A stretch of DNA of 64,000 nt from CAZATK01 sp964488085 (GTDB lineage: Bacteria; Patescibacteriota; Minisyncoccia; UBA6257; UBA11618), in assembly GCA_964488085.1 (NCBI GenBank), contig CAZATK010000001.1, positions 1 to 64,000 on the forward strand, written 5' to 3'. The notes beneath the pieces are model-generated. The model was not told the origin of the DNA. It searched no databases and was given only the letters and a program-made list of their open reading frames with translations. Shown here in pieces: positions 14,375-22,599 of the stretch (position 1 is the first letter of the stretch; the number at the start of each line of letters is the position of its first letter). The position numbers were made by a program, and so were the translations under genes.

Positions 14375-15889
14375 TCATCTTTGAGCAGGCAATCCTGCTA
14401 AAGCGATCTTCAGCGCCTTCGTAAATAACTCCACATGTCTTCTTTGGTATTCTTCATCCGTTTCGTTCTCCATTCTTATGGGAATATCAAAAGACACTAC
14501 ATACTCTTTACAGTTTTCATCGTAAAAAGTTACAACGACCTTCTCAATAAAACGCCCGCTTACCGGCTCTTTAAGTCCCGTATCAGAAACCCAATATATC
14601 ACCGCATTTTCAATATCAATTTCCATATTAGGAAATTGATGAGCTATTTTTCGCCACGTAAAGTCAATTAATGTTTTTTTTGCCTGCGCGGTATCAATAT
14701 CTCTTATTGCCGGAACTAATGGCCGTTGAGGTTCAAATGAAACAATCTGCCCTAAAATTATTTTCCTAAAAATAAGACTCTCATTTGATACTGCTTCTTG
14801 ATATACTTTTAAATGTTCCATTATGTCTAAAATTCCCTTTCGCCTTTCAGGCGTTGATTTTTTATATGCTTCTGTCAACCAATAATAAATAGAGTTTTGT
14901 GATACTTGAATTCCATATCCCTTATCATACAATTTTTTCCTAATAGCATTATCATTTAAAATTATTTCTTCTAATATGCCGTCTATCGTTGTTTCTGTGC
15001 TTGAAGCGTCCTCTAACGCTGTCCTTAAAGCTTCTGATAAGGCCTGTCTTTTGTGTAGCATAACTAGCAAATTATCTATTTCTTTGGCCAAAGTATCGAA
15101 CCCGGAATTTTTCGCGCCCAATGATATTCTTTCCCAATACTCAATTTCTTTTTCATTCTGCCCCATATCTAAACGCGCTTTTTTTATTAAATCATTTCTA
15201 AATTTACTAAATTCTTCTATAATTTCTTCTTCGTCAAGCATTTCTTCGGGACACTCTTCTTCGGGTTGATCTTCTCCGGAAACTTCTTCTTCGGATTCAT
15301 CCGAAACATCTCTTTCTAGTAAGTTTCTGGATATTAAACTGCTTATTTTTGAAACCATTTCCTCTATTTTTTTTTGCTGAAGTCTTAATTCGTCTTGTTT
15401 GTCACCTATACCGGCAAGTGGTTTTTCATACCACTTTAATTGATTGTATACACCATCTAATGTTTGGATTGTGTATGGAATAGATTTGTCTTTTATAAAA
15501 TTAACGATAGTCAAAATTTTTTGCAGTTCTTTATCTATTTGCGTATCTGTATTTATTTTTCCCGACTCCAAATCTTCCTGAAGAGTTTCAATTATCATTT
15601 TCTGGTTCTCAATAAGTTCTTTTATATATTCTAATGAGCTCACTAAATTTTTAAATGCCTCTTTTCTTGCGCTTCCGTCTTCGGCTTCTTCTAATTCGTC
15701 TCTAGGATCTGCTAGCCCTTCTTCTATTTTTGATAAATAATCATTAATTTCTTCTAATGATGAATCTAGAAATTGCCCTAACTCATTCATTAAATAAGTT
15801 GGAGGGGCTTGAGCGTTGGAGGAGAGAGAAACAGCCAAACAGATCAAAACTGTTATTATTATAAGTTGCTGTTTTGGGTTTTTAATCAT
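14375..15889 (-). CDS. exported coiled-coil protein with C-terminal shared domain
   Basis: The ATG at 15889 is preferred to an upstream TTG because TATAAT ends eight bases before it. The product has 504 residues: a signal peptide (ending SSNAQA), long acidic helices and predicted coiled coils (about 30-380, rich in Glu/Asp/Lys), and a C-terminal region of about 90 residues (VVVTFYDENCKEYVVSFDIP, ENETDEEYQRRHVELFTKAL). That last part resembles the domain common to the two neighbouring proteins: strands with a Cys, then an acidic loop and a helix. Function unknown; a surface or periplasm-like scaffold is a guess. Confidence 0.65.
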   Translation of the reverse strand: MIKNPKQQLIIITVLICLAVSLSSNAQAPPTYLMNELGQFLDSSLEEINDYLSKIEEGLADPRDELEEAEDGSARKEAFKNLVSSLEYIKELIENQKMIIETLQEDLESGKINTDTQIDKELQKILTIVNFIKDKSIPYTIQTLDGVYNQLKWYEKPLAGIGDKQDELRLQQKKIEEMVSKISSLISRNLLERDVSDESEEEVSGEDQPEEECPEEMLDEEEIIEEFSKFRNDLIKKARLDMGQNEKEIEYWERISLGAKNSGFDTLAKEIDNLLVMLHKRQALSEALRTALEDASSTETTIDGILEEIILNDNAIRKKLYDKGYGIQVSQNSIYYWLTEAYKKSTPERRKGILDIMEHLKVYQEAVSNESLIFRKIILGQIVSFEPQRPLVPAIRDIDTAQAKKTLIDFTWRKIAHQFPNMEIDIENAVIYWVSDTGLKEPVSGRFIEKVVVTFYDENCKEYVVSFDIPIRMENETDEEYQRRHVELFTKALKIALAGLPAQR

Positions 15890-15891
15890 AT

Positions 15892-15920
15892 TTGACAATT
15901 ATAACTTATTATGATATACT
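15892..15920 (+). promoter_or_regulatory. consensus promoter of a small membrane peptide gene, interleaved with a divergent -10 box
   Basis: TTGACA (15892-15897), 17 bases, TATACT (15915-15920). The minus-strand TATAAT for the coiled-coil gene is at 15903-15898, inside this spacer, so the two promoters share DNA and should exclude one another. Confidence 0.75.
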
Positions 15921-15969
15921 GTGCTCTGAAATTGGGTTTGCACCTTCACTTCACAAATAGGAGCATGCG

Positions 15970-16131
15970 ATGAGAAAATGGCACAAAATCGTACTGGTTT
16001 TATTGTACATTTTGCTCGCTTTTTCTTCAGGTGTCTGGATCGGCTGGAAGACACACGAGATCAAAAGCGACTGGGAGTGGGGAGGGGTATTTGCACCCAC
16101 CTCCGACTCTGAAGACCCGTCCGCCTTTTAG
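15970..16131 (+). CDS. 53-residue single-helix membrane peptide
   Basis: The peptide starts MRKWHKIVLVLLYILLAFS: a basic end and one hydrophobic helix (about residues 7-24), followed by a Trp-rich, acidic tail (HEIKSDWEWGG, DSEDPSAF). The ATG follows AGGAG by six bases, after a leader of about 45 bases. The gene has a consensus promoter, and its stop codon lies in the terminator hairpin. No family recognised. It could be a small membrane regulator or the toxin of a type I system, but no antisense promoter is obvious. Confidence 0.65.
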   Translation: MRKWHKIVLVLLYILLAFSSGVWIGWKTHEIKSDWEWGGVFAPTSDSEDPSAF

Positions 16132-16150
16132 GCGAGACGGGTTTCTTTAT
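16115..16150 (+). terminator. intrinsic terminator overlapping the gene end
   Basis: ACCCGTC-CGCC pairs with GGCG-A-GACGGGT, followed by TTCTTTAT. The stop codon is in the loop. Confidence 0.8.
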
Positions 16151-16204
16151 AAAAAGAAACTAGTTTAATTATAACACATTGAAATCCTCTCTAATTGTCT
16201 TATA

Positions 16205-16233
16205 TTGACATTTTAATGTCTTTGTGATATAAT
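16205..16233 (+). promoter_or_regulatory. perfect consensus promoter
   Basis: TTGACA (16205-16210), 17 bases, TATAAT (16228-16233), the strongest-looking promoter in the window. Confidence 0.85.
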
Positions 16234-16272
16234 GAGCGCAATTAGAACGTTAACTTTAGGAAAGGAGGAGCT

Positions 16273-16377
16273 GTGAAGAGACTCAAAGCCGTCCTGATGG
16301 TCATTGGTGTCTTGGCGACGGTTGGTGTTTTCTGTTTCTGTTACTACCTGCATCTGGAAGAGTTTCTGGATTGGTAG
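16273..16377 (+). CDS. 34-residue single-helix membrane peptide
   Basis: GTG start three bases after the strong AAAGGAGGAG site. The peptide has a basic start (VKRLK), a hydrophobic helix (AVLMVIGVLATVGVFCFCYY) with two Cys, and an acidic end (LEEFLDW). It is monocistronic, with a perfect consensus promoter and a GC-rich terminator, so it should be highly expressed. No homologue recognised. Confidence 0.6.
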   Translation: MKRLKAVLMVIGVLATVGVFCFCYYLHLEEFLDW

Positions 16378-16391
16378 TCGCGGTCTTCGCA

Positions 16392-16426
16392 AAACCCACC
16401 CCCCCTTCGGGGAGTGGGTTTTTTTA
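16392..16426 (+). terminator. intrinsic terminator
   Basis: ACCCAC-CCCC-TTC-GGGG-GTGGGT stem followed by seven T residues. Confidence 0.85.
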
Positions 16427-16440
16427 CGACCTCAAAACTT

Positions 16441-16630
16441 ATAAAACACCTTTTGATTTTCGGAAACCTTTCGAGCAGGAGCGGCTAGCGAAGTGATTCT
16501 TAATAGAATCACGAGCGAGGTGTTTTTGTTACAATTATCCTTAAAACAAAAACTTCGCCGTGGCGAGAAGAACTGGAGGCCGCCGCTGGAGCGGCCGTAA
16601 GGGGTTGGAGAAAATTAAATGGTGTTTTAT
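16441..16630. repeat. 190-bp palindrome-rich interval with inverted ends (MITE-like)
   Basis: This interval without a gene begins ATAAAACACC and ends GGTGTTTTAT, a perfect 10-bp terminal inverted repeat with further partial pairing inward. Inside are GTGATTC/GAATCAC (16493-16512), GGCCGC/GCGGCC (16578-16595), a GTTTTTGTT/AACAAAAAC pair and CTTCGCC/GGCGAGAAG. No ORF or target duplication is evident. The right end supplies the first T of the -35 box at 16630. It could be a non-autonomous element or a structured RNA. Confidence 0.5.
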
Positions 16631-16658
16631 TGACATCCTATCATTATCATGATAAAAT
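16630..16658 (+). promoter_or_regulatory. consensus promoter of a 26-residue peptide gene
   Basis: TTGACA (16630-16635), 17 bases, TAAAAT (16653-16658). The -35 box abuts the palindrome-rich interval. Confidence 0.75.
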
Positions 16659-16703
16659 AGACACAGAAGTCGGAACATCAACTTCCCAAAAAGGAGCTTG
16701 AAG

Positions 16704-16784
16704 ATGTATGTATTCTGCAATTTGCTGATAGCGTTAGGATTACTTACGGTTGCAGTTCTTTTGCTCGTCATACGCCGACGCTAA
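16704..16784 (+). CDS. 26-residue single-helix membrane peptide
   Basis: The peptide is MYVFCNLLIALGLLTVAVLL plus a short VIRRR-type basic end: one helix with a positive C-terminus. AAAAAGGAG lies eight bases before the ATG, and CTTC/GAAG can pair around it. Consensus promoter upstream; the stop codon joins a short terminator. It is the third tiny membrane peptide within 900 bases. Too short for homology; the support is gene architecture. Confidence 0.55.
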   Translation: MYVFCNLLIALGLLTVAVLLLVIRRR

Positions 16785-16806
16785 AACCCCCTTACGGGGG
16801 TTTTGT
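16783..16806. terminator. bidirectional terminator
   Basis: AAAACCCCC-TTA-GGGGGTTTT, symmetric, serving the peptide gene on the plus strand and the exported-protein gene that ends at 16819 on the minus strand. Confidence 0.85.
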
Positions 16807-16818
16807 CTTTATTTATTA

Positions 16819-17850
16819 TTATTTAAATCCTGATAATATCTTTAGAAGTTCAACTCTTTCTTTTACTTCTGGTAACGTCCTTAGAGGCGTCTCTCTTCTT
16901 CGCGGTTCTTCTTCTTTTAGTCTTCTATTATATTCCGCCCGTTCTTCATCAGTGTATGGAGGAAGAACTAATGGTGACTCCTTCCGAAAAAGAGGGAAGA
17001 AATCTCTTATTCGCTCCCACCAACTAGGATCCATCACTTCTTCTGGTTCTGGTAGCTTTACAATATAACGATTCCGTTCTTCACGAGGAATATATTGATC
17101 GGTAAGATAATCCCCGCCCCTCTTAATCCCACCAAATTTTTCTCTCATTAGTTTCAGATCCTCCATTATCCTTTCTTCTTCAGTCATTTTCAACCTTCTG
17201 TCCAATTCTTTATTCGTATCTTCCACCCTTCTTTTTCTTTCTAACTCTTCTAAGTAAAGTTTTGCTCTCACCGCTTCTTCTGCAAATCCCCTCATTGCCT
17301 CTTTTTCTGCGACTTCTTCTCCTCCGCATTCTTCTTTAAATTTTTCGAAAAGAACTATAATAGCTTCTGTGTTTTTATTTGATTTAGTTCCAATAGCTCC
17401 CAACATTGCAATTTCTTCTTTTGTAAATTGCTTATTAGGTTCTTTTTTCTTCTTATCATCTTCTATAATTATAGTAAGAAGTTTACTTATCCATTCACTT
17501 TCATTCTTCAAGCCATAATTATAAATAGCATCATTAAAAAGACGCTCAAAATGATCAGTTTCTTCGTCTAATATTCTTTGAAGCTCTGGTAATAATATTT
17601 CTTTAGAATGAAAACTAGCAATAACAGTCGCTAACCTTCCTTCTGCTTTATTTTCAGAATACAAATCATTCAAGTCCGCTATGCTTTCGTTAGTGTTATT
17701 TATATCGGCCTGTATTGCTTTTCTAAGTTCCACTTCAGTTTTAGTCAAAACGATAGGCGCTTGCGCAAATCCTTCGACTGGGCTCAGGATAAAAACAAAA
17801 CTCGTAAAAGACAAAAATAAAACAAACGCCAAAAAAGAATATTTAATCAC
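16819..17850 (-). CDS. exported coiled-coil protein of unknown function
   Basis: A 343-residue protein: signal peptide (about residues 1-30, ending EGFAQA), then almost entirely charged helices (KTEVELRKAIQADINNTNESIADLNDLY and later EEERIMEDLKLMREKFGG), with a Pro-rich, basic C-terminus (about 270-330). No enzyme motif. The residues SPVEG in the signal region come from CCTTCGACTGGGCTCAGGA, a short sequence that looks inserted. GTG start seven bases after TATAAT (17863-17858), so leaderless, with the promoter in the end of tpiA. It belongs with the exported cluster at 10499-15889. Confidence 0.65.
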   Translation of the reverse strand: MIKYSFLAFVLFLSFTSFVFILSPVEGFAQAPIVLTKTEVELRKAIQADINNTNESIADLNDLYSENKAEGRLATVIASFHSKEILLPELQRILDEETDHFERLFNDAIYNYGLKNESEWISKLLTIIIEDDKKKKEPNKQFTKEEIAMLGAIGTKSNKNTEAIIVLFEKFKEECGGEEVAEKEAMRGFAEEAVRAKLYLEELERKRRVEDTNKELDRRLKMTEEERIMEDLKLMREKFGGIKRGGDYLTDQYIPREERNRYIVKLPEPEEVMDPSWWERIRDFFPLFRKESPLVLPPYTDEERAEYNRRLKEEEPRRRETPLRTLPEVKERVELLKILSGFK

Positions 17851-17857
17851 ACCTTAA

Positions 17858-17863
17858 ATTATA
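17858..17863 (-). promoter_or_regulatory. -10 box of a leaderless promoter inside the tpiA end
   Basis: TATAAT followed by TTAAGGT and the GTG start at 17850. Confidence 0.55.
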
Positions 17864-18527
17864 TCATATTTAAAATTTCTTCCGGCAATAAACTGGCACC
17901 GCCAACTAAAGCCCCTTCAATTTCTTCATATTTCAAATAATCTCTGATGTTTTTTGACGTAACCGAGCCGCCATAAAGAAAATGGGCATTAACTAATTCT
18001 TTTAAAAATTTAATAGTTTCTAAAGATTCTAGGGGATTATCTATTTGCCCAGACCCCGAAGTACTGATAGCCCATACGGGCTCATATGCTACATAAATTT
18101 CGAATTTCGAATTTCGAATTTCGAATTTCTGAGATGCGGGTTTTATTTGCTCCCTTAAAACTTCTTCTTTTTTGCCGGATTGTTTTTCTTTCCAAGTTTC
18201 TCCAACACACAAAATTGGCATAAATCCTTCTTTTACTGCGATAGCTATTTTTTGGGCAATTATTTCATTAGTTTCTCCAAGTTTTCTTCTGTCAGAATGA
18301 CCGATTATCACATATCTAACTCCTAAACTTTTTAATTCCGAAACCGACGACTCAATTAAATCTTGAGCTCCTAATGGAGATTTTTTAATGACGGAAGCAA
18401 CATCCCTTAAAAAATTAAAAGGCGGACAAATAACTAAATTTTCATGGTCGGTTTCTTTCGCTAGTTTGATAGCTTCGGCAACCGAAACGGGATTATTTTT
18501 CCAATTAGCAACAATGAGTTTTTGCAT
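17859..18527 (-). CDS. tpiA: triosephosphate isomerase
   Basis: TpiA interconverts dihydroxyacetone phosphate and glyceraldehyde 3-phosphate. Catalytic Lys in NWK (residue about 10), His in IIGHSDRRKLGE and Glu in AYEPVWAI are present, as is the phosphate-binding LYGGSV. The barrel is short (222 residues against about 250). The segment before the catalytic Glu is encoded by a 7-bp tandem repeat (18094-18129), giving QKFEIRNSKFEIYV. The loop after the Glu reads STSGSGQ instead of the usual GTGKTA. It is three bases downstream of mrdA on the same strand. Confidence 0.93.
   Translation of the reverse strand: MQKLIVANWKNNPVSVAEAIKLAKETDHENLVICPPFNFLRDVASVIKKSPLGAQDLIESSVSELKSLGVRYVIIGHSDRRKLGETNEIIAQKIAIAVKEGFMPILCVGETWKEKQSGKKEEVLREQIKPASQKFEIRNSKFEIYVAYEPVWAISTSGSGQIDNPLESLETIKFLKELVNAHFLYGGSVTSKNIRDYLKYEEIEGALVGGASLLPEEILNMI
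18094..18129. repeat. 7-bp tandem repeat within tpiA
   Basis: About five copies of ATTTCGA. Because three units equal seven codons, the repeat encodes a periodic FEIRNSK-type peptide without breaking the frame. Confidence 0.9.
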
Positions 18528-18530
18528 AAA

Positions 18531-20476
18531 TCACAGACGCTTATCATAATACCATTTCAAAACATCCTTTGCGATTGGAACTGCGTTTAAACTTCCGCCC
18601 TTAGCATCTTCCACTAAAATCAAAATTACTATTTGCGGATCGCTTACCGGCCCATACCCCGTAAAAAAAGCATTGGTTTTAGTATTGTTGGCTATTTGAG
18701 CGCTACCAGTTTTGCCGGCTGTCTTATAGGGCAAATCATATAAAAAATTAGCTGTGCCATATGATTGCGCCACCGCATCTCTCATCCCGCGTTGAACTTC
18801 TTTTATCAAATCTCCCCAATCAGAATAATCAAATAAAATATCAGGCGGTTCATCCAATAAAAAATGGGGCTTCATCATTTTTCCGTTATTGGCGATAGAA
18901 GCAATCATAGTCAAAAGACGAATGGGAGTAATAATTAAGTCCCCTTGACCAATGCTGACATTGTATGTATCTCCAATACGCCATGGTTGCTTGGTTCTTT
19001 TTTCTTTCTCTTCAGGATTGGGCAAAAAGCCGACCGCTTCATTTGATAAATCAATATTAGTTTTTTTATCAAACCCAAACTTTTTCCAGTATTCATTTAA
19101 TTTATTAATTCCCAATCCCTTAGTGTTCTTATACCCTCCCCCAATAACATAAAAATAAATATTACTGGAACGAGCTAGAGCGGAATGTAAATTAACCAAA
19201 CCATTTACTCTCCAATCTAAAAACCGACTAGGATTTTCAGGATTATAAGGATTGGGAATTTCCAAATATCCGGGAGAATAAACCTCAAAGTTTGTATCCA
19301 TTACTTTCTCCTTTAATCCCGCCAAAGCCATCAGTGGTTTTATAGTAGAACCAGGACTATAAACACCAGAGACCGCTCTGTTAAAAAGCGGTTGGTTCGG
19401 AGCGCGCAAATATTTAACCGGCTCATTATTATTAAAGCTAGGAAAACTGACCATCGCTAAAATCTCCCCCGTCTTCGGATTCATCGCTATGCCGGTGCCG
19501 GCATGACGCTCCAGTTCTTGCAAGCTTTGTTGAAATCTTTCATAAAAATATTTTTGGAATTCTAAATCTACAGTAATAAGCAATTGAGAGCCGGGCTTAT
19601 TTTCCCTTATAATTTTTTTCTGCAAAGNNNNNNNNNNNNNNNNNNNNNNNNNNNNNNNNNNNNNNNNNNNNNNNNNNNNNNNNNNNNNNNNNNNNNNNNN
19701 NNNNNNNNNNNNNNNNNNNNNNNNNNNGTAATAAGCAATTGAGAGCCGGGCTTATTTTCCCTTATAATTTTTTTCTGCAAAGCATTGCCCTTGGCGTCAC
19801 GAAAAATAACATAAGCGCCATCTTCGCCTCTTAGCTTATCATTATAAAAATCTTCTAATCCCGTTTTTCCTTCAATATTTTTTGACCAATCAATAAGCCC
19901 CGTATATCCCAACACATGAGAGAGGACCAGTGGTTCTACATAGTCTCTTTTATAATCATCTTCAACTATCAACGCTTCATTTTTCAAACTTTGCAAATCA
20001 ATTGCCTGCTCCAAAGTAATATTGCGAGCTAATAATATTTTATTACCTTCTTCTAAATCTATATCTTTAATTATTTTCCTTAAATCATCTTCCAAAATTT
20101 CTAAAACAAATGAGAGTTTTTTTAACAATTCGTTTTGTTTTGATCGATTTTTAATAAACTCGGATTTATTAATACTAACGCTAAAACTCGGAATATTTTT
20201 CACTAATTGATTACCAAAGCGATCGCTAATAATTCCCCTGTAAGCCGGAATAATAAATTCTTGATTGACATTATTATAAGATCTGTTTTTATAAAAATCA
20301 CCAAAAAACCAATTCAAAGCTAAAACTCTAAAAACTACCAATAATATTACTAATATGCCGAAAATACTTACCAGCCAAAAAACATTTGATACTAGAGGCT
20401 TTTCTAAACGCTTTAAATCACTGTCAGACCACTGGTCTAATATAGCATCTTCAAAATTTAGTTCTGGCTCCTTCAT
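18531..20476 (-). CDS. mrdA: penicillin-binding protein 2, transpeptidase (interrupted by assembly gap)
   Basis: A class B PBP that cross-links peptidoglycan during elongation with the Mre system. One N-terminal membrane helix (about residues 28-50) is followed by the dimerisation domain and the transpeptidase domain with SxxK (PGSTIKP), SxN (SSN in ARSSNIYFY) and KTG (GKTGSAQ). Removing the Ns and one 55-bp copy joins both parts into 596 residues, a normal length. It is separated from mreD by the second 120-bp element, whose end supplies the GGGATG start context. Confidence 0.93.
19573..19782. other. assembly gap flanked by 55-bp duplication (artefact)
   Basis: Ns at 19628-19727 with identical 55-bp flanks (19573-19627 and 19728-19782). 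Collapse restores the mrdA frame. Confidence 0.95.
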
Positions 20477-20594
20477 CCCGTTAGAGATAGGTCGCCTTGG
20501 GCGACCGTGAATAGCACGCTTGACCAGTGCGTTTTGTTTATTATTTTTTTGTAGATATAAATTCTGTGCATAGATGAGTTATCTCTAACGGGAT
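20475..20594. repeat. 120-bp element with perfect 15-bp inverted arms (copy 2)
   Basis: Arms ATCCCGTTAGAGATA (20475-20489) and TATCTCTAACGGGAT (20580-20594) are perfect complements, with the hairpin GGTCGCC-TTG-GGCGACC inside the left arm. Total length equals copy 1 at 400-519. On the minus strand the mreD stop TAG lies in the 5' arm and the mrdA ATG overlaps the 3' arm, so the fold would enclose the whole intergenic region. Confidence 0.85.
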
Positions 20595-21037
20595 TCATTA
20601 TAAAATCTAATTAAAATAAGATATAATAATAGACCGAATGTCATATTATATACCAATTCTTTAGAGAAAATAATAAAATTATTTTGTATAAAATGCCAAT
20701 CTAATAATAGATAGAAAATTAACGTTGATAAAAAAACTAAAAATAAATAATTCAACAAAATTTGCCATGGTAAAAACTTTTTCAAAAAATAGATTACCAG
20801 AGTTACCAAAGTAAAAATAATAATACTCCAATCCCATCCCGCCTCTGCTTTTAGTAAAATAGAAGCGATAATTATCAAACATAAATACTCTATCCAATTA
20901 CGAACCATAAAGGCAAGGGCTAAAATTAATATCAATGCTAAATTAATTTTTATACCACTCAAAGACAAAAGATTAGTATTTTGCAATAAAGCAAATAAAA
21001 TTACTAAAAAAATTTGGGAAACTAATCTGCGGTCCAT
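20585..21037 (-). CDS. mreD: rod shape-determining membrane protein MreD
   Basis: A 150-residue, very hydrophobic protein with about five membrane helices, located between mreC and mrdA in the standard order. MreD is part of the elongasome that links MreB filaments to wall synthesis. Sequence conservation in this family is low, so the call rests on topology, length and position. It overlaps mreC by 16 bases, and its last codons (TCC CGT TAG) form part of the 120-bp element. Confidence 0.85.
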   Translation of the reverse strand: MDRRLVSQIFLVILFALLQNTNLLSLSGIKINLALILILALAFMVRNWIEYLCLIIIASILLKAEAGWDWSIIIFTLVTLVIYFLKKFLPWQILLNYLFLVFLSTLIFYLLLDWHFIQNNFIIFSKELVYNMTFGLLLYLILIRFYNESR

Positions 21038-21672
21038 AGTAAAACAAAAAGTTCGGTAAGATTATCAAAATCATAATCTAAATTAACATTAGCTTCTTGA
21101 AAAACTCCGGTATCAGAATTATTTTGAATATCAGTTACCATGCCGATGCTTAATCCATAAGGCAAATCTTGCGATGCCGCAAAAATAGGCTGATTCTCAA
21201 AAATGGGCTTGTCATTTACAATCATAGTCAACCTTAAACTGGGCCCCCCCGCCAAAAGAGCGGGAATTTTCTTTTCTCCAATTCTTACAGGTATTTGCCA
21301 GTCCGGACTAAAAATTGTCCTTACTAAACTATAATTTTTAAAAACCTTACTAACCTGACCTACCAAAGTATATCCCCCTAAAGTTACTGGCATTAATTCT
21401 TTTATGCCCTGATTTGCTCCCACATTAATACTTAACAAATTTTTATTATTAAAAGGATAAGAAGAAAAAACCTGCCCGATAACTACATCAGATTTAAGAG
21501 GAACAATTTTATTATTTAATTCTAAAATTTGAACTTTAAGAGCTTGATTTTCTAACTTCAGGGCATTTAGTTCGTCATCAAAAAAATTACCCGACAAAAA
21601 AATATTTATTGATCTTACAATTTTATTTTTCCAATTGACATTGCCAAAAATAAAAAATAATATCAGAAAAAA
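21022..21672 (-). CDS. mreC: rod shape-determining protein MreC, N-terminus lost in gap
   Basis: About 216 residues remain. The end of the membrane helix is followed by a coiled coil (ELNALKLENQALKVQILELNNK) and the beta-domain with VIGQVFSSYPFNNKNLLSINVGANQGI and PVTLGGYTLVGQVSKV, typical of MreC. It organises the elongasome outside the membrane. The first about 20-30 residues fall in the N run at 21673-21772, which has no duplicated flanks. Confidence 0.9.
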   Translation of the reverse strand, partial: FFLILFFIFGNVNWKNKIVRSINIFLSGNFFDDELNALKLENQALKVQILELNNKIVPLKSDVVIGQVFSSYPFNNKNLLSINVGANQGIKELMPVTLGGYTLVGQVSKVFKNYSLVRTIFSPDWQIPVRIGEKKIPALLAGGPSLRLTMIVNDKPIFENQPIFAASQDLPYGLSIGMVTDIQNNSDTGVFQEANVNLDYDFDNLTELFVLLWTAD

Positions 21673-21772
21673 NNNNNNNNNNNNNNNNNNNNNNNNNNNN
21701 NNNNNNNNNNNNNNNNNNNNNNNNNNNNNNNNNNNNNNNNNNNNNNNNNNNNNNNNNNNNNNNNNNNNNNNN
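21673..21772. other. true assembly gap between mreB and mreC
   Basis: 100 Ns of unknown real length. Both neighbouring genes are truncated and the flanks show no overlap, so the C-terminal part of MreB (about 70-80 residues) and the MreC start are missing. Confidence 0.9.
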
Positions 21773-22599
21773 TCCGGTGGCGCTGTCTCTATTACTTCTC
21801 TTACCGCTTCAACTATAGTTTTAATGGAACGAATAATAGCCGCTCTTATTTGAAAATCCTTAACTGTTGCTTCTCTTGGTAAACCAACAGTTAAATCACG
21901 ACCGCGAATTATCATCTCAAGTTTTTCATCAAGCTGTATAGCCGATCCAATGTTGATTTTCAAATCTTCGGCTGTCGGCTCTCCTATGACTAAACGGAAT
22001 TCGTCACGAATAAATCTAATAATATCTTCCGTTAATTTATCTCCGGCAATTTTTAAACTTTTTGATGTTACGGTTCCCCCCATAGAAATTATGGCGATTT
22101 CCGTAGTTCCCCCGCCGATATCCACAATCATATTCGCTGTTGGTTCATGAATTGGCAAACGAGCCCCAATTGCCGCCGCCAAGGGCTCTTCAATAAGATA
22201 GGCCCTATTCACACCCGCGCCAATCACCGCATCTTCAACCGACTTTCTCTCAACTTCTGTTAAGTTGCTTGGAATACCAACCACAGCTCTTTGATAATTG
22301 AAAGAAAGGGGTCCGGTTTTCACCCTCTTCAAAAAATTTCTTAGAACTTCCTGTGTCATATCAAAATCCGATATAACGCCATTAATTAATGGTCTAATCA
22401 CATGAATATGACTAGGGGTTCTTCCCAACATTTTTTTAGCTTCATTGCCAATAGCTAAAATTTGGCCAGTTTTATTATTGACAGCAACAATAGAGGGCTC
22501 GTTAACTACGATCCCCCTGCCTGCCAAGTAAATAAGAGTATTAGCCGTACCAAGATCAATCCCTATGTCTTTAGCGAAGTAATTTAAACGCATCTTCAT
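21773..22599 (-). CDS. mreB: actin-like protein MreB (first copy), C-terminus lost in gap
   Basis: MreB filaments guide lateral wall synthesis. The phosphate 1 loop IGIDLGTANTLIYL, the connect and phosphate 2 region MIVDIGGGTTEIAIIS, and IEEPLAAAIGA are clear. About 276 residues remain; the adenosine motif and the C-terminus are in the gap. The ATG at 22599 is preferred to an upstream TTG; it overlaps the proS end by 29 bases. A second, diverged copy is at 25879-26886. This copy is in the mreB-mreC-mreD-mrdA order, so it is probably the main one. Confidence 0.93.
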
